From positions 62,001 through 126,000 of the forward strand of contig NZ_JAFLVR010000011.1 in the NCBI RefSeq assembly GCF_017315985.1: 64,000 bases of DNA, in the 5' to 3' direction. The notes beneath the pieces were generated by a model. The model worked only from the letters and a program-made list of their open reading frames with translations, did not search any database and had not been told where the DNA came from. A program made the position numbers and the translations under genes. Below are positions 18,000 through 30,114 of the stretch, piece by piece (within the stretch, counting starts at the first letter, position 1; each line of letters starts with the position of its first letter). This stretch comes from Candidatus Enterococcus murrayae (GTDB lineage Bacteria > Bacillota > Bacilli > Lactobacillales > Enterococcaceae).

Positions 18000-18028
18000 T
18001 TGACAGCTAAAATCAATCATGGTATGCT
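18000..18028 (+). promoter_or_regulatory. Promoter of the str operon
   Basis: TTGACA (18000-18005), 17-nt spacer, TATGCT (18023-18028). The predicted leader of about 155 nt contains hairpins GTCTCT/AGAGAC (18051-18066) and ACCACAC/GTGTGGT (18137-18154). Confidence 0.85.
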
Positions 18029-18189
18029 ATCAAAGGTGCTTTGTGAACAGGTCTCTCGATAGAGACGTGCTGACTGTGTCGAAGTACAGCTTGATAGAGA
18101 ATGCAGGGATGCATTATTTTTTATCGCAGAAAAAGAACCACACGGATGTGTGGTACTAGGAAGCGAATCGAGGAAGGAGGAAACAAGGA

Positions 18190-18603
18190 ATGCCTACAAT
18201 TAATCAATTAGTACGTAAACCTCGTAAATCAAAGGTGGAAAAATCAAATTCACCAGCATTGAACAAAGGATATAACAGCTTTAAGAAAGCTCAAACAAAT
18301 GTGAACTCACCACAAAAACGTGGAGTTTGTACACGTGTGGGGACTATGACGCCTAAGAAACCTAACTCAGCGTTACGTAAATATGCTCGTGTTCGTTTGT
18401 CAAACTTGATCGAAGTAACAGCTTATATTCCAGGTATCGGCCATAACCTACAAGAACATAGTGTTGTTCTATTACGTGGTGGTCGTGTAAAAGACTTACC
18501 AGGGGTACGTTACCATATCGTTCGTGGCGCACTAGATACTGCTGGTGTTAACGATCGTAAACAAAGCCGTTCTAAATACGGTACTAAAAAACCTAAAGCT
18601 TAA
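18190..18603 (+). CDS. rpsL: 30S ribosomal protein S12
   Basis: A 137-aa decoding-centre protein and first gene of the str operon. The two streptomycin-resistance hot spots (lysines in [11 protein letters not shown] and in [10 protein letters not shown]) keep the wild-type lysines, so no classic S12 resistance change is seen. A GGAAGGAGG site lies just upstream. Confidence 0.98.
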   Translation: MPTINQLVRKPRKSKVEKSNSPALNKGYNSFKKAQTNVNSPQKRGVCTRVGTMTPKKPNSALRKYARVRLSNLIEVTAYIPGIGHNLQEHSVVLLRGGRVKDLPGVRYHIVRGALDTAGVNDRKQSRSKYGTKKPKA

Positions 18604-18649
18604 TCAAACGAATAGATAAAGACATATTTTCGAAAAGGAGGAGTTACGT

Positions 18650-19120
18650 ATGACTCGTAAGGGAGCTATCGCAAAACGCGACGTTTTGCCAGATCCTATG
18701 TATAACTCTAAGCTAGTAACTCGTTTAATCAACCGTGTAATGGTTGATGGAAAACGCGGAACTGCTTCAAATATTGTATACAATGCTTTTAGCACAATCA
18801 AAGAATCAACAGGAAATGATCCGTTAGAAGTTTTCGAACAAGCAATGGAAAATATCATGCCTGTACTAGAAGTTAAAGCCCGCCGTGTTGGGGGATCTAA
18901 CTACCAAGTACCCGTTGAAGTACGTCCAGAACGTCGTACTACTTTAGGATTGCGTTGGGTTGTAAACTTCGCTCGTCTACGCGGCGAACATACAATGGAA
19001 GAACGCTTAGCGAAAGAACTTATGGATGCTGCTAACAACACTGGCGCTTCTGTAAAAAAACGCGAAGATACACACAAAATGGCGGAAGCCAACCGTGCAT
19101 TTGCTCATTATCGTTGGTAA
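18650..19120 (+). CDS. rpsG: 30S ribosomal protein S7
   Basis: A 156-aa primary 16S rRNA binder that organises the head of the small subunit. [18 protein letters not shown] and [16 protein letters not shown] are conserved regions. It sits 46 nt after rpsL with AAAGGAGG upstream; S7 is the str-operon autoregulator in E. coli, but no matching site was identified here. Confidence 0.98.
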   Translation: MTRKGAIAKRDVLPDPMYNSKLVTRLINRVMVDGKRGTASNIVYNAFSTIKESTGNDPLEVFEQAMENIMPVLEVKARRVGGSNYQVPVEVRPERRTTLGLRWVVNFARLRGEHTMEERLAKELMDAANNTGASVKKREDTHKMAEANRAFAHYRW

Positions 19121-19199
19121 GATATTTTCTGCTGACGAAGGTCAACAGATGTCTGACCGAACCATGCTAATTTAATAGAAGAGAGGAGCAAACAAAGAA

Positions 19200-21284
19200 A
19201 TGGCAAGAGAATTTTCTCTAGACAATACTCGTAATATCGGGATCATGGCTCACGTTGATGCTGGTAAAACAACAACAACAGAGCGTGTCTTATACTACAC
19301 TGGTAAAATCCATAAAATTGGAGAAACTCACGAAGGCGCTTCTCAAATGGACTGGATGGAACAAGAACAAGAACGTGGTATCACGATTACATCTGCCGCT
19401 ACTACAGCGCAATGGAAAGGTCACCGCGTAAATATCATTGATACCCCAGGACACGTGGACTTCACAATCGAAGTTCAACGTTCATTACGTGTACTTGACG
19501 GTGCAGTAACTGTATTGGACTCACAATCAGGTGTAGAACCACAAACAGAAACTGTCTGGCGTCAAGCAACAGAATATGGCGTTCCGCGTATCGTATTCTG
19601 TAACAAAATGGACAAAATCGGTGCTGACTTCCTTTACTCAGTAAGCACTTTACATGATCGTTTGCAAGCAAATGCTCATCCAATCCAATTACCAATTGGT
19701 GCGGAAGATGATTTCACTGGAATTATTGACTTAGTCAAAATGAAAGCTGAGATTTACACAAACGATTTAGGTACAGAAATTCAAGAAACTGAAATTCCTG
19801 CTGACTATCAGGGATTAGCTGAAGAATGGCGCGAAAAATTAGTTGAGGCTGTAGCTGATACTGATGAAGACCTAATGATGAAATTCTTGGAAGGTGAAGA
19901 AATCACTGAAGAAGAATTGAAAGCAGGTATCCGTAACGCGACTTTAGCGGTAGATTTCTACCCAGTTTTATGTGGTTCAGCCTTCAAGAACAAAGGTGTT
20001 CAATTGATGTTGGATGCAGTCATCGACTATCTTCCAGCGCCAACTGATGTACCTGCGATCAAAGGTTTCAACCCTAAAACTGACGAAGAAACTGAACGTC
20101 CTGCAGACGATTCAGCTCCATTTTCATCACTAGCGTTTAAAGTAATGACTGACCCGTTCGTAGGTCGTCTAACTTTCTTCCGTGTGTACTCAGGTGTGCT
20201 AAACTCTGGTTCATACGTGTTGAATGCTTCTAAAGGCAAACGTGAACGTATCGGACGTATTCTACAAATGCACGCGAATACTCGTAAAGAAATCGAAACG
20301 GTTTATTCAGGAGATATCGCAGCTGCTGTTGGTTTGAAAGATACAACTACTGGGGATACGCTTTGTGATGAAAAATCACCAGTTATCCTTGAATCTATCG
20401 AATTCCCTGATCCAGTTATCGAAGTTGCTGTTGAGCCTAAATCAAAAGCTGACCAAGATAAGATGGGTGTGGCGCTACAAAAACTTGCTGAAGAAGATCC
20501 TTCATTCCGCGTTGAAACAAACGTTGAAACTGGCGAAACAGTTATCGCTGGTATGGGTGAACTTCACTTAGACGTTTTAGTAGACCGCATGCGTCGTGAA
20601 TTTAAAGTAGATGCAAACGTAGGAGCGCCTCAAGTATCTTATCGTGAAACTTTCCGTGCTTCAACAAATGCAGAAGGTAAGTTTGTACGTCAGTCAGGTG
20701 GTAAAGGTCAATACGGTCACGTATGGATTGAATTTACACCTAACGAAGAAGGTAAAGGCTTCGAATTCGAAAATGCAATTGTCGGTGGTGTGGTTCCTCG
20801 TGAATACATCCCAGCAGTTGAAAAAGGATTAGAAGACGCAATGGCAAACGGTGTGTTAGCTGGGTATCCATTAGTTGACATTAAAGCTAAGCTTTATGAT
20901 GGTTCATACCATGATGTCGATTCAAATGAAACAGCCTTCCGTGTAGCAGCTTCTATGGCTCTACGTGCGGCAGCTAAGAAAGCTAGCCCATCAATCCTTG
21001 AACCAATGATGAAAGTTACGATCACTGTTCCAGAAGATTACTTAGGTGATGTGATGGGTCACGTAACTGCTCGTCGTGGACGTGTTGAAGGTATGGAAGC
21101 GCATGGTAACGCACAAATCGTTAACGCAATCGTGCCGTTAGCTGAAATGTTCGGTTACGCAACAACGCTTCGTTCATCAACGCAAGGACGTGGAACATTC
21201 ATGATGGTCTTTGACCACTATGAAGATGTACCTAAATCTGTTCAAGAGGAAATTATTAAGAAAAACGGCGGCAAAGCTGAATAA
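19200..21284 (+). CDS. fusA: Elongation factor G
   Basis: A 694-aa translocation GTPase. G-domain motifs are AHVDAGKTT near residue 17, [11 protein letters not shown] (switch I), DTPGHVDF and NKMD. Domains II-V follow at normal length. RBS GAGAGGAG precedes ATG 19200. A weak terminator-like AGTCAA/TTTGACT stem occurs after the stop (about 21291-21318), so tuf may be partly independent. Confidence 0.98.
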   Translation: MAREFSLDNTRNIGIMAHVDAGKTTTTERVLYYTGKIHKIGETHEGASQMDWMEQEQERGITITSAATTAQWKGHRVNIIDTPGHVDFTIEVQRSLRVLDGAVTVLDSQSGVEPQTETVWRQATEYGVPRIVFCNKMDKIGADFLYSVSTLHDRLQANAHPIQLPIGAEDDFTGIIDLVKMKAEIYTNDLGTEIQETEIPADYQGLAEEWREKLVEAVADTDEDLMMKFLEGEEITEEELKAGIRNATLAVDFYPVLCGSAFKNKGVQLMLDAVIDYLPAPTDVPAIKGFNPKTDEETERPADDSAPFSSLAFKVMTDPFVGRLTFFRVYSGVLNSGSYVLNASKGKRERIGRILQMHANTRKEIETVYSGDIAAAVGLKDTTTGDTLCDEKSPVILESIEFPDPVIEVAVEPKSKADQDKMGVALQKLAEEDPSFRVETNVETGETVIAGMGELHLDVLVDRMRREFKVDANVGAPQVSYRETFRASTNAEGKFVRQSGGKGQYGHVWIEFTPNEEGKGFEFENAIVGGVVPREYIPAVEKGLEDAMANGVLAGYPLVDIKAKLYDGSYHDVDSNETAFRVAASMALRAAAKKASPSILEPMMKVTITVPEDYLGDVMGHVTARRGRVEGMEAHGNAQIVNAIVPLAEMFGYATTLRSSTQGRGTFMMVFDHYEDVPKSVQEEIIKKNGGKAE

Positions 21285-21367
21285 TTCTTAAAAGTCAATT
21301 GGTTTTTGACTGCTTTTTCTAAAAGAACTGTATTTTTAGTAACGTTTCATGTAAAATAATTAACTGA

Positions 21368-21407
21368 TGATATGGGCTCGCAGCGCTTTTGCGGTGCGGA
21401 CCTATCA
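21368..21407 (+). promoter_or_regulatory. Hairpin in the fusA-tuf intergenic region
   Basis: TGATATGG (21368-21375) pairs with CCTATCA (21401-21407), with a GC-rich inner GCTCGCA/TGCGG part. It lacks a T run, so it is not an evident terminator. It may be a tuf leader or mRNA-processing element. Confidence 0.4.
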
Positions 21408-21447
21408 GATAAAAAATAATCTCATTTACTTAGGAGGAACAATTTAA

Positions 21448-22635
21448 ATGGCTAAAGAAAAATTTGACCGTTCAAAACCCCATGTTAACATTGGTACTAT
21501 CGGACACGTTGACCATGGTAAAACTACTTTAACTGCTGCAATTACAACTGTACTTGCTAAACAAGGCGGAGCAGAAGCAATGGATTACGCTTCAATCGAT
21601 GGTGCACCTGAAGAACGCGAACGTGGGATCACTATCAACACTTCTCACGTAGAATACGAAACTGACAACCGTCACTATGCTCACGTTGACTGCCCAGGAC
21701 ACGCGGACTACGTTAAAAACATGATCACTGGTGCTGCACAAATGGACGGAGCTATCTTAGTAGTATCTGCTGCTGATGGCCCTATGCCTCAAACTCGTGA
21801 ACACATCTTGTTATCTCGTAACGTTGGTGTTCCTTACATCGTTGTATTCTTAAACAAAATGGATATGGTTGACGATGAAGAATTACTAGAATTAGTTGAA
21901 ATGGAAGTTCGTGACTTATTAACTGAATACGACTTCCCAGGCGACGACACTCCAGTTATCGCAGGTTCAGCTTTGAAAGCTTTAGAAGGCGATGCTTCAT
22001 ACGAAGAAAAAATCTTAGAATTAATGGCTGCTGTTGACGAATACATCCCAACACCAGTTCGTGATACTGACAAACCATTCATGATGCCAGTCGAAGACGT
22101 ATTCTCAATCACTGGTCGTGGTACTGTTGCAACTGGTCGTGTTGAACGTGGACAAGTTCGCGTTGGTGACGAAGTTGAAATCGTAGGTATCGCTGAAGAC
22201 ACTGCTAAAACAACTGTAACAGGTGTTGAAATGTTCCGTAAATTATTAGATTACGCTGAAGCAGGAGACAACATTGGTGCGTTATTGCGTGGGGTTGCAC
22301 GTGAAGACATCCAACGTGGACAAGTATTGGCTAAACCAGCTTCAATTACTCCACATACAAAGTTCTCTGCAGAAGTTTACGTTTTAACTAAAGAAGAAGG
22401 TGGACGTCATACACCATTCTTCACTAACTACCGCCCTCAGTTCTACTTCCGTACAACTGACGTAACTGGTGTAGTTGATCTACCAGAAGGTACTGAAATG
22501 GTAATGCCTGGTGATAACGTAACTATGGAAGTTGAATTAATCCACCCAATCGCTATTGAAGACGGAACTCGTTTCTCAATTCGTGAAGGCGGACGTACTG
22601 TTGGTTCAGGCGTTGTAACTTCAATCAAAGCATAA
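21448..22635 (+). CDS. tuf: Elongation factor Tu
   Basis: A 395-aa GTPase that delivers aminoacyl-tRNA to the ribosome. [21 protein letters not shown] and NKMD are the nucleotide-binding motifs; domains 2 and 3 are complete. AGGAGGA precedes ATG 21448. It ends the str operon and is followed by a strong terminator. Confidence 0.98.
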   Translation: MAKEKFDRSKPHVNIGTIGHVDHGKTTLTAAITTVLAKQGGAEAMDYASIDGAPEERERGITINTSHVEYETDNRHYAHVDCPGHADYVKNMITGAAQMDGAILVVSAADGPMPQTREHILLSRNVGVPYIVVFLNKMDMVDDEELLELVEMEVRDLLTEYDFPGDDTPVIAGSALKALEGDASYEEKILELMAAVDEYIPTPVRDTDKPFMMPVEDVFSITGRGTVATGRVERGQVRVGDEVEIVGIAEDTAKTTVTGVEMFRKLLDYAEAGDNIGALLRGVAREDIQRGQVLAKPASITPHTKFSAEVYVLTKEEGGRHTPFFTNYRPQFYFRTTDVTGVVDLPEGTEMVMPGDNVTMEVELIHPIAIEDGTRFSIREGGRTVGSGVVTSIKA

Positions 22636-22668
22636 TTAACGTTTTAATTTGAATTTATGATCGGACGT

Positions 22669-22703
22669 AAAGAGTTGCTGATTTTTCAGCGACTCTTTTT
22701 TTG
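22669..22703 (+). terminator. tuf terminator
   Basis: AAAGAGT-GCTG pairs with CAGC-ACTCTTT around ATTTTT, followed by a run of T. Confidence 0.9.
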
Positions 22704-22871
22704 TTTTGGCTGAATATAAAAGGACAAATAAAAACTGATTTTATGGCATTTTAAAGGATATAGAAAGTATTTTACCAGCGTGGAATTCTATAAATAGAAG
22801 CAGGCGTGTGAAATTTCAATATACTATTTTCTGAAAACCAAAGCAAAAGTTCAAAAAAACCTAGAAAATCC

Positions 22872-22900
22872 TTGCAATCACTAATCTCATGTAATATAAT
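22872..22900 (+). promoter_or_regulatory. Promoter of the S10 operon
   Basis: TTGCAA (22872-22877), 17-nt spacer, perfect TATAAT (22895-22900). It would drive the long S10-spc-alpha cluster. Confidence 0.85.
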
Positions 22901-22905
22901 CATAA

Positions 22906-23060
22906 AGGTGCTGTTTGCAGAAGTGCAAATATCATTGGGGGGTTCGAAAAGGAATCCGTCGGCTTTGAAACGAGAGGTTGCGACACGCCCGGACGCTTTG
23001 CCACGAACGAGCGTGACGGAGATTTTCGTGGAGCTATGTCTACTTTTAAAATAGGCGAAG
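22906..23060 (+). promoter_or_regulatory. Structured S10-operon leader
   Basis: About 165 nt separate promoter and rpsJ. Stems seen are TTTGCA/TGCAAA (22914-22929), CCACGAA/TTCGTGG (23001-23031), and TCCGTC (22955-22960) with GACGGA (23015-23020). The last two cross, so they form a pseudoknot or are alternatives. This suggests control by a ribosomal protein. 22704-22871 shows nothing I can support. Confidence 0.55.
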
Positions 23061-23071
23061 GAGGGAACAAG

Positions 23072-23380
23072 ATGGCAAAACAAAAAATTCGTATCCGTTT
23101 AAAAGCGTATGAACATGGTATTTTAGATCAATCAGCGGACAAAATCGTAGAAACTGCAAAAAGAACTGGAGCTAGTGTATCTGGTCCAATTCCATTACCA
23201 ACTGAACGCAGTCTGTACACTGTAATCCGTGCGACTCATAAATACAAAGATTCACGCGAACAATTCGAAATGCGTACTCACAAACGTCTGATTGACATTG
23301 TGAACCCAACACCGAAGACAGTTGATGCTTTAATGAAGCTTGACTTACCATCAGGTGTGAATATCGAAATCAAATTATAA
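23072..23380 (+). CDS. rpsJ: 30S ribosomal protein S10
   Basis: A 102-aa protein that heads the S10 operon. It binds 16S rRNA in the head and, as NusE, takes part in antitermination complexes. The reading frame is open from 23036, but ATG 23072 follows GAAGGAGGG and starts [15 protein letters not shown] as in relatives. Confidence 0.98.
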   Translation: MAKQKIRIRLKAYEHGILDQSADKIVETAKRTGASVSGPIPLPTERSLYTVIRATHKYKDSREQFEMRTHKRLIDIVNPTPKTVDALMKLDLPSGVNIEIKL

Positions 23381-23402
23381 TTAAGAAGATGGAGGTGTAA
23401 TC

Positions 23403-24032
23403 ATGACCAAAGGAATCTTAGGGAAAAAAGTGGGAATGACTCAAATCTTCACTGAATCTGGTGAACTTATTCCAGTTACTGTTATCGAAGCTACTCCAAA
23501 CGTTGTTTTACAAGTGAAGACAATGGAAAACGATGGCTACGAAGCTGTTCAATTAGGTTACCAAGATATGCGTGAAGTTTTGTCTAACAAACCTGCGAAA
23601 GGTCATGTTGCAAAAGCAAACACGGCTCCTAAGCGCTTCATTCGAGAATTCAAAGATGTTGAGCTAGGAGACTATGAAGTAGGTAAAGAAGTGAAAGTTG
23701 ATACTTTCCAAGCTGGAGACATCATTGATGTTACCGGAACGACTAAAGGTAAAGGATTCCAAGGCGTTATCAAACGTCACGGACAAAGCCGCGGCCCAAT
23801 GGCTCACGGTTCTCGTTACCACCGTCGTCCTGGATCTATGGGTCCTGTTGCACCAAACCGCGTATTTAAAAATAAAAAACTTGCTGGTCGCATGGGCGGC
23901 AACCGTGTAACGATTCAAAATCTTGAAATCGTTCGTGTGGACGCTGATCGCAACGTTATCTTAGTTAAGGGGAATGTTCCTGGAGCTAAAAAATCTTTAA
24001 TCACTATCAAATCAGCTGTGAAAGCTAAATAA
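23403..24032 (+). CDS. rplC: 50S ribosomal protein L3
   Basis: A 209-aa assembly-initiating 23S rRNA binder near the peptidyl transferase centre. [14 protein letters not shown] at the N-terminus and the [12 protein letters not shown] extension loop are characteristic. It lies 22 nt after rpsJ with GGAGGTG. Confidence 0.98.
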   Translation: MTKGILGKKVGMTQIFTESGELIPVTVIEATPNVVLQVKTMENDGYEAVQLGYQDMREVLSNKPAKGHVAKANTAPKRFIREFKDVELGDYEVGKEVKVDTFQAGDIIDVTGTTKGKGFQGVIKRHGQSRGPMAHGSRYHRRPGSMGPVAPNRVFKNKKLAGRMGGNRVTIQNLEIVRVDADRNVILVKGNVPGAKKSLITIKSAVKAK

Positions 24033-24060
24033 TTAGTTAAAGGAAAGGAGGAACTAAGGA

Positions 24061-24684
24061 ATGCCAACTGTAGCATTATTCAAACAAGATGGAACTCAAA
24101 ATGGTGACATCACTTTAAATGAAGAAATCTTCGGAATCGAACCAAATGAAAGTGTTGTTTACGATGCAATCGTTATGCAACGCGCTTCATTAAGACAAGG
24201 AACACACGCTGTGAAAAATCGTAGCGCAGTTCGCGGCGGTGGTCGCAAACCATGGCGTCAAAAAGGAACTGGACGTGCTCGTCAAGGTTCTATCCGTTCA
24301 CCACAATGGCGTGGAGGTGGCGTTGTCTTCGGACCTACACCACGTTCATACAGCTACAAACTTCCTAAAAAAGTTCGTCGCTTAGCAATCAAATCTGTTT
24401 TATCAGAAAAAGTTGCTGAAAATAACTTAGTTGCTGTTGATGCTTTAAGCTTTGACGCACCTAAAACCAAAGAATTTAAACAAGTTTTAAGTAGCTTGTC
24501 TATTGATTCTAAAGTATTGGTTGTATTAGAAACAGAAAATGAAGTTGCAGGTTTAGCTGCTCGCAACTTATCAAACGTTACTGTTACTACTTCAAACAAC
24601 GTTACTGTATTAGATGTAGTCGCTAATGACAAGATCTTAGCAACGCAAACTGCTCTTACTCAAATTGAGGAGGTGCTTGCATAA
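24061..24684 (+). CDS. rplD: 50S ribosomal protein L4
   Basis: A 207-aa protein lining the exit tunnel. The long basic loop [20 protein letters not shown] is intact. In E. coli L4 represses the S10 operon; whether it acts on the structured leader here is open. Its stop codon TAATG overlaps the rplW start by one base, implying translational coupling. Confidence 0.98.
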   Translation: MPTVALFKQDGTQNGDITLNEEIFGIEPNESVVYDAIVMQRASLRQGTHAVKNRSAVRGGGRKPWRQKGTGRARQGSIRSPQWRGGGVVFGPTPRSYSYKLPKKVRRLAIKSVLSEKVAENNLVAVDALSFDAPKTKEFKQVLSSLSIDSKVLVVLETENEVAGLAARNLSNVTVTTSNNVTVLDVVANDKILATQTALTQIEEVLA

Positions 24685-24974
24685 TGAACTTACTAGACGT
24701 AATTAAACGCCCGGTGATCACTGAAAAATCCATGTTAGATATGGATGAAAAGAAATACACTTTCGAAGTTGACACTCGCGCAAACAAAACTTTAGTGAAA
24801 CAAGCTGTTGAAGCTGCTTTCGACGTTAAAGTTAAAAACGTAAACATTATGAATGCTAAACCAAAAGCAAAACGTATGGGTAAATATCAAGGCTTCACGA
24901 AAAAACGTCGCAAAGCTGTTGTGACTTTGACTGAAGACTCAAAAGAAATCCAGCTTTTCGATGCTGCTGAATAA
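24684..24974 (+). CDS. rplW: 50S ribosomal protein L23
   Basis: A 96-aa exit-tunnel rim protein, docking site for trigger factor and [15 protein letters not shown] is the usual N-terminus. Start overlaps the rplD stop; its GAGGAGG lies inside rplD. Confidence 0.98.
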   Translation: MNLLDVIKRPVITEKSMLDMDEKKYTFEVDTRANKTLVKQAVEAAFDVKVKNVNIMNAKPKAKRMGKYQGFTKKRRKAVVTLTEDSKEIQLFDAAE

Positions 24975-25012
24975 GCACAAGAAATAGCGATTAATACAGG
25001 AGGGAAACAGAC

Positions 25013-25846
25013 GTGGCGATTAAGAAGTACAAACCAACCACAAATGGCCGTCGTAATATGACAAGTTCTGACTTTGCTGAGATCACTACTAGCACGCCAG
25101 AAAAAACTTTGTTAGAGCCATTAAAAAATAATGCTGGCCGCAACAACAACGGTCGCATTACTGTACGTCACCAAGGCGGCGGACACAAACGCCAATATCG
25201 TGTGATTGATTTCAAACGTAATAAAGATGATATCGTTGCAACCGTTCAAACGATCGAATACGATCCAAACCGTTCAGCGAATATTGCATTAGTTCACTAT
25301 ACAGACGGAGTGAAGGCTTACATTTTAGCCCCTAAAGGTCTAGAAGTTGGCATGACACTCGTTTCAGGGAAAGATGCAGATATCAAAATCGGGAATGCTT
25401 TACCACTAGAAAATATTCCAGTTGGTACTGTTGTTCACAACATTGAAATGAAACCCGGCAAAGGCGGACAATTAATCCGTTCAGCTGGTACAAGTGCTCA
25501 AGTACTTGGTAAAGAAGGAAAATACGTATTAGTACGTTTAAACTCTGGCGAAGTTCGCATGATCTTAGCTACTTGCCGTGCTACTATCGGTTCTGTTGGT
25601 AACGAACAACACGAATTAATCAATATCGGTAAAGCTGGTCGTTCTCGTTGGATGCGTAAACGCCCAACTGTACGTGGTAGCGTAATGAACCCTAACGATC
25701 ACCCACATGGTGGTGGTGAAGGTAAAGCTCCAGTTGGACGTAAAGCTCCTGTATCTCCTTGGGGACAACCTGCATTGGGGTATAAAACTCGTAATAAGAA
25801 AGCTGCATCAGACAAGCTTATCGTACGTCGTCGCAAGACTAAATAG
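25013..25846 (+). CDS. rplB: 50S ribosomal protein L2
   Basis: A 277-aa core protein needed for subunit association and the peptidyl transferase centre. The HPHGGGEG motif with the functionally important histidine is present near residue 230. It starts at GTG 25013 behind AGGAGGG. Confidence 0.98.
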   Translation: MAIKKYKPTTNGRRNMTSSDFAEITTSTPEKTLLEPLKNNAGRNNNGRITVRHQGGGHKRQYRVIDFKRNKDDIVATVQTIEYDPNRSANIALVHYTDGVKAYILAPKGLEVGMTLVSGKDADIKIGNALPLENIPVGTVVHNIEMKPGKGGQLIRSAGTSAQVLGKEGKYVLVRLNSGEVRMILATCRATIGSVGNEQHELINIGKAGRSRWMRKRPTVRGSVMNPNDHPHGGGEGKAPVGRKAPVSPWGQPALGYKTRNKKAASDKLIVRRRKTK

Positions 25847-25888
25847 AACCATTGACTATGTGTCGCATATTTTGAGAGGAGGTACACC

Positions 25889-26167
25889 ATGGGTCGTAGT
25901 TTGAAAAAAGGACCTTTCGTCGATGATCATTTGATGAAAAAGGTTGAAGCGCAACAAGGTGTTGAAAAGAAAAAAGTTATCAAAACTTGGTCTCGTCGTT
26001 CAACAATTTTCCCTAGTTTTGTAGGATTTACAATTGCTGTTTATGACGGACGCAAACATGTGCCAGTTTACATCCAAGAAGACATGGTAGGACATAAATT
26101 AGGTGAATTTGCACCATCAAGAACTTATCGTGGACATGCCGCCGACGATAAGAAAACAAGACGTTAA
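25889..26167 (+). CDS. rpsS: 30S ribosomal protein S19
   Basis: A 92-aa protein of the small-subunit head. [15 protein letters not shown] and [11 protein letters not shown] are diagnostic. GAGAGGAGG precedes the ATG. Confidence 0.98.
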   Translation: MGRSLKKGPFVDDHLMKKVEAQQGVEKKKVIKTWSRRSTIFPSFVGFTIAVYDGRKHVPVYIQEDMVGHKLGEFAPSRTYRGHAADDKKTRR

Positions 26168-26188
26168 TTTTGAGGGGAGGATATTAAC

Positions 26189-26536
26189 ATGGCAGAACAA
26201 ATTACATCAGCTAAGGCAACTGCGAAAACAGTTCGCACTTCTCCTCGTAAAGCACGTTTAGTAATCGATCTTATCAGAGGAAAAAGCGTAGCAGAAGCAA
26301 TTTCAATCTTGAAATTCACACCAAATAAATCTGCAGGAATCATCGAAAAAGTTATGATGTCAGCAGTTGCTAACGCAGAAAACAACTTTGACTTAGATGT
26401 TGAAAATTTGGTAGTTTCTGAAGCATTTGTTAACGAAGGACCAACAATGAAACGTTTCCGTCCGCGTGCAAAAGGTTCAGCTTCACCAATCAACAAACGT
26501 ACAAGTCATATTACCGTTGTGGTATCAGAAAAATAA
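26189..26536 (+). CDS. rplV: 50S ribosomal protein L22
   Basis: A 115-aa exit-tunnel protein. The beta-hairpin tip region [15 protein letters not shown], where macrolide-resistance changes arise in other species, looks unaltered. Confidence 0.98.
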   Translation: MAEQITSAKATAKTVRTSPRKARLVIDLIRGKSVAEAISILKFTPNKSAGIIEKVMMSAVANAENNFDLDVENLVVSEAFVNEGPTMKRFRPRAKGSASPINKRTSHITVVVSEK

Positions 26537-26549
26537 GGAGGGATAATCA

Positions 26550-27206
26550 GTGGGTCAAAAAGTAAATCCTATTGGAATGCGTGTAGGCATCATCCGTGAG
26601 TGGGATGCTAAATGGTATGCCGAAAAAGAGTATGCTGAATTTCTACACGAAGATTTGAGAATCCGTAAGTTCATCGCAACTAAACTTGCTGATGCCGCTG
26701 TGTCAACTGTTGAAATCGAACGTGCAGCAAATCGCGTAAACATTTCAATTCACACAGCCAAACCTGGTATGGTTATCGGTAAAGGCGGATCTGAAGTTGA
26801 GAGCCTAAGAAAAGAATTAAATAAATTAACTGGTAAACGAGTTCACATTAACATCGTTGAAATCAAAAAACCAGATTTAGATGCAAAATTAGTCGGTGAA
26901 GGAATCGCGCGTCAATTAGAAAACCGTGTTGCTTTCCGTCGTGCACAAAAACAAGCAATCCAACGTACAATGCGTTCAGGCGCAAAAGGAATCAAAACTC
27001 AAGTATCTGGTCGTTTGAATGGTGCGGATATCGCTCGTTCAGAAGGATACTCTGAAGGAACAGTTCCTCTTCATACATTGCGTGCCGACATTGATTACGC
27101 ATGGGAAGAAGCAGATACAACATACGGAAAACTAGGAGTTAAAGTGTGGATTTATCGTGGAGAAATTCTTCCTACAAAGAAAAACACTAAGAAAGGAGGG
27201 AAATAA
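26550..27206 (+). CDS. rpsC: 30S ribosomal protein S3
   Basis: A 218-aa protein at the mRNA entry site with a KH domain ([11 protein letters not shown] near residue 75). It starts at GTG 26550 after AAGGAGG and ends 2 nt before rplP. Confidence 0.98.
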   Translation: MGQKVNPIGMRVGIIREWDAKWYAEKEYAEFLHEDLRIRKFIATKLADAAVSTVEIERAANRVNISIHTAKPGMVIGKGGSEVESLRKELNKLTGKRVHINIVEIKKPDLDAKLVGEGIARQLENRVAFRRAQKQAIQRTMRSGAKGIKTQVSGRLNGADIARSEGYSEGTVPLHTLRADIDYAWEEADTTYGKLGVKVWIYRGEILPTKKNTKKGGK

Positions 27207-27208
27207 TC

Positions 27209-27643
27209 ATGTTAGTACCTAAACGTGTAAAACACCGTCGTGAATTCCGCGGTAAAATGCGTGGGGAAGCTAAAGGTGGTAAAGAAATCGCATTTGGAGA
27301 ATATGGCTTACAAGCTGTTGATTCACATTGGATTACTAACCGCCAAATTGAAGCTGCCCGTATTGCAATGACTCGTTACATGAAACGTGGTGGGAAAGTA
27401 TGGATTAAAATTTTCCCTCACAAATCTTATACTGCCAAAGCAATTGGTGTACGTATGGGATCTGGTAAAGGTGCTCCTGAAGGCTGGGTTTCACCAGTTA
27501 AACGCGGTAAGATCATGTTTGAAATCGCCGGCGTTCCTGAAGAAGTTGCTCGTGAAGCATTACGTCTTGCTTCTCACAAATTACCAATGAAGACTAAGAT
27601 CGTAAAACGTGAGGAAATGGGTGGTGAATCGAATGAAGGTTAA
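27209..27643 (+). CDS. rplP: 50S ribosomal protein L16
   Basis: A 144-aa protein close to the A-site tRNA elbow. [19 protein letters not shown] is the conserved start. The AAAGGAGGG site is within the end of rpsC, and its own end overlaps rpmC by 11 nt. Confidence 0.98.
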   Translation: MLVPKRVKHRREFRGKMRGEAKGGKEIAFGEYGLQAVDSHWITNRQIEAARIAMTRYMKRGGKVWIKIFPHKSYTAKAIGVRMGSGKGAPEGWVSPVKRGKIMFEIAGVPEEVAREALRLASHKLPMKTKIVKREEMGGESNEG

Positions 27644-27824
27644 AGAAATCAGAGAATTAACCACTGCCGAAATGCTAGATCAAGAAAAACAATTGAAAGA
27701 AGAATTGTTCAATCTTAGATTTCAATTAGCAACAGGTCAATTAGAAAACACTGCACGTATTAAAGAAGTACGTAAATCGATTGCACGCATCAAAACTGTG
27801 TTGCGTGAACAAGCTGACAAATAG
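27633..27824 (+). CDS. rpmC: 50S ribosomal protein L29
   Basis: A 63-aa two-helix protein at the tunnel exit. ATG 27633 ([13 protein letters not shown]) is chosen over an upstream start at 27609, which would overlap rplP further and add nine non-homologous residues. Confidence 0.97.
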   Translation: MKVKEIRELTTAEMLDQEKQLKEELFNLRFQLATGQLENTARIKEVRKSIARIKTVLREQADK

Positions 27825-27845
27825 TGGAAGGAGGCCATTTCCAGT

Positions 27846-28112
27846 ATGACTGAAGAAAGAAATCAACGTAAGGTTTATCAAGGACGCGTGGTATCTGACA
27901 AAATGGATAAGACGATCACTGTTGTCGTTGAAACCAAAAAGAACCATCCAATCTACGGTAAACGTATGAAATATTCTAAAAAATACAAAGCTCACGATGA
28001 GAACAATGAAGCAAAAATTGGTGATATCGTGAAAATCATGGAAACTCGTCCATTATCAGCTACCAAACGTTTCCGTCTGGTTGAAATCGTTGAAAAAGCA
28101 GTGATTATCTAA
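27846..28112 (+). CDS. rpsQ: 30S ribosomal protein S17
   Basis: An 88-aa OB-fold 16S rRNA binder. [16 protein letters not shown] and THP-type variant [15 protein letters not shown] are recognisable. It follows rpmC by 21 nt with GGAAGGAGG. Confidence 0.98.
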   Translation: MTEERNQRKVYQGRVVSDKMDKTITVVVETKKNHPIYGKRMKYSKKYKAHDENNEAKIGDIVKIMETRPLSATKRFRLVEIVEKAVII

Positions 28113-28152
28113 TCACACGAGATTTTCCTATATAGATGTTTCTTAAATCTGA

Positions 28153-28536
<384 letters not shown>

Positions 28537-28571
28537 TCGAAAGATTCAACCAAAGGAGGTGCGCAACAGTA

Positions 28572-28883
28572 ATGTTCGTTAAAAAAGGCGATAAAGTAAA
28601 AGTTATCTCTGGTAAAGACAGAAATAAAGAAGGCGTAGTATTAGAAGCCCTTCCTAAACAAGATAAAGTCGTTGTTGAAGGCATCAATGTCGTAAAGAAA
28701 CATAAAAAAGCCTCTCAAGAAGCCCCTCAAGGCGGAATCGTTGAGGTAGAAGCACCAATTCATGCTTCTAATGTTATGGTGATTGATCCTTCAAATGGAG
28801 AAGCGACACGCGTTGGCTATAAAGTGGTTGACGGTAAGAAAGTCCGCGTTTCTAAGAAAACCGGCGAAGCTCTAGATAAATAA
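28572..28883 (+). CDS. rplX: 50S ribosomal protein L24
   Basis: A 103-aa assembly initiator with an N-terminal KOW motif ([18 protein letters not shown]). AAAGGAGG lies upstream. Confidence 0.98.
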   Translation: MFVKKGDKVKVISGKDRNKEGVVLEALPKQDKVVVEGINVVKKHKKASQEAPQGGIVEVEAPIHASNVMVIDPSNGEATRVGYKVVDGKKVRVSKKTGEALDK

Positions 28884-28909
28884 TTAAACAAGGAAGGAGG
28901 ATCTTATAG

Positions 28910-29449
28910 ATGAACCGCCTAAAAGAAAAATTTGTAAGTGAAATTACACCATCTTTGATGGAAAAATTTAACTATGATTCAGTGATGGAAGTTCCTAAAG
29001 TTGAAAAAATCGTTATCAACATGGGTGTTGGTGATGCGGTATCAAATGCAAAAAACTTAGACAAAGCTGTTGAAGAATTAGCGTTGATTTCTGGTCAAAA
29101 ACCAATTATCACAAAAGCTAAAAAATCAATCGCTGGTTTCCGTTTGCGCGAAGGAATGCCTATCGGTGCGAAAGTAACACTACGTGGAGAAAGAATGTAT
29201 GAATTCTTAGACAAATTAGTGTCTGTATCACTTCCCCGTGTACGTGACTTCCACGGAGTAAGCAAAAAATCCTTTGACGGCCGTGGTAACTTTACTTTAG
29301 GTGTTAAAGAACAATTGATCTTCCCTGAAGTAGATTATGATTTAGTTGATAAAGTCCGCGGTATGGATATCGTTGTTGTTACAACTGCTAAAACCGACGA
29401 AGAATCTCGCGAATTATTAACACAACTTGGAATGCCATTCCAAAAATAA
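28910..29449 (+). CDS. rplE: 50S ribosomal protein L5
   Basis: A 179-aa 5S-rRNA-binding protein of the central protuberance. [12 protein letters not shown] and PVTRAKKS-like [13 protein letters not shown] are conserved parts. Confidence 0.98.
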   Translation: MNRLKEKFVSEITPSLMEKFNYDSVMEVPKVEKIVINMGVGDAVSNAKNLDKAVEELALISGQKPIITKAKKSIAGFRLREGMPIGAKVTLRGERMYEFLDKLVSVSLPRVRDFHGVSKKSFDGRGNFTLGVKEQLIFPEVDYDLVDKVRGMDIVVVTTAKTDEESRELLTQLGMPFQK

Positions 29450-29466
29450 TCAAGGAGGCGAAAAAA

Positions 29467-29652
29467 TTGGCTAAAAAATCAATGATTGCTAAAAACAAAC
29501 GCCCTGCAAAACATTCAACGCAAGAGTATACTCGCTGCGAACGTTGCGGACGTCCACATTCAGTTTATCGTAAATTTCATCTTTGCCGTATTTGCTTCCG
29601 CGAACTTGCCTACAAAGGTCAAATTCCCGGCGTGAAGAAAGCTAGCTGGTAA
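29467..29652 (+). CDS. rpsN: 30S ribosomal protein S14, zinc-ribbon type
   Basis: The 61-aa short C+ form with zinc ligands C24, C27, C40 and C43. It starts at TTG 29467 behind CAAGGAGG. A zinc-independent paralogue elsewhere in the genome would be typical but is not visible here. Confidence 0.97.
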   Translation: MAKKSMIAKNKRPAKHSTQEYTRCERCGRPHSVYRKFHLCRICFRELAYKGQIPGVKKASW

Positions 29653-29684
29653 AATAAACTCGCATAAAGGAGGTAAATAGTTCA

Positions 29685-30083
29685 ATGGTCATGACAGATC
29701 CAATTGCAGATTTTCTAACTCGTATTCGTAACGCCAACATGGTAAAGCACGATTCAGTAGAAGTGCCTGCTTCAAAAATCAAACGTGACATCGCAGAAAT
29801 CCTTAAACGTGAAGGATTCGTACGTGATGTTGAATATATCGAAGATGACAAACAAGGCATGATCCGTGTTTTCCTTAAATACGGTAAAAATGACGAGCGT
29901 GTTATCACGAACTTAAAACGTATCTCTAAACCAGGCTTGCGTGCTTATGTCAAAGCTGACGAAGTGCCAAAAGTATTAAATGGTTTAGGTATCGCAATCA
30001 TCTCTACTTCTGAAGGTTTAGTAACCGACAAAGAAGCTAGAGGTAAAAACGTCGGCGGCGAAGTGCTAGCTTACGTTTGGTAA
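29685..30083 (+). CDS. rpsH: 30S ribosomal protein S8
   Basis: A 132-aa 16S rRNA binder. [16 protein letters not shown] at the start and the C-terminal [13 protein letters not shown] region are typical. ATG 29685 is followed by a second ATG two codons on. S8 autoregulates the spc operon in E. coli. Confidence 0.98.
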   Translation: MVMTDPIADFLTRIRNANMVKHDSVEVPASKIKRDIAEILKREGFVRDVEYIEDDKQGMIRVFLKYGKNDERVITNLKRISKPGLRAYVKADEVPKVLNGLGIAIISTSEGLVTDKEARGKNVGGEVLAYVW

Positions 30084-30114
30084 GATCAAACAATCCATGA
30101 GGAGGTGTCTTTAA

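Noticed and set aside
21834-22202. 122-codon ORF antisense to tuf, and similar long antisense ORFs in pnp, plsX and ftsY
   Set aside because: These are shadows produced by codon bias in strongly conserved genes, lacking start signals.
22772-23083. 103-codon minus-strand ORF in the S10 leader
   Set aside because: It is antisense to the promoter, leader and start of rpsJ, with no supporting start signal.
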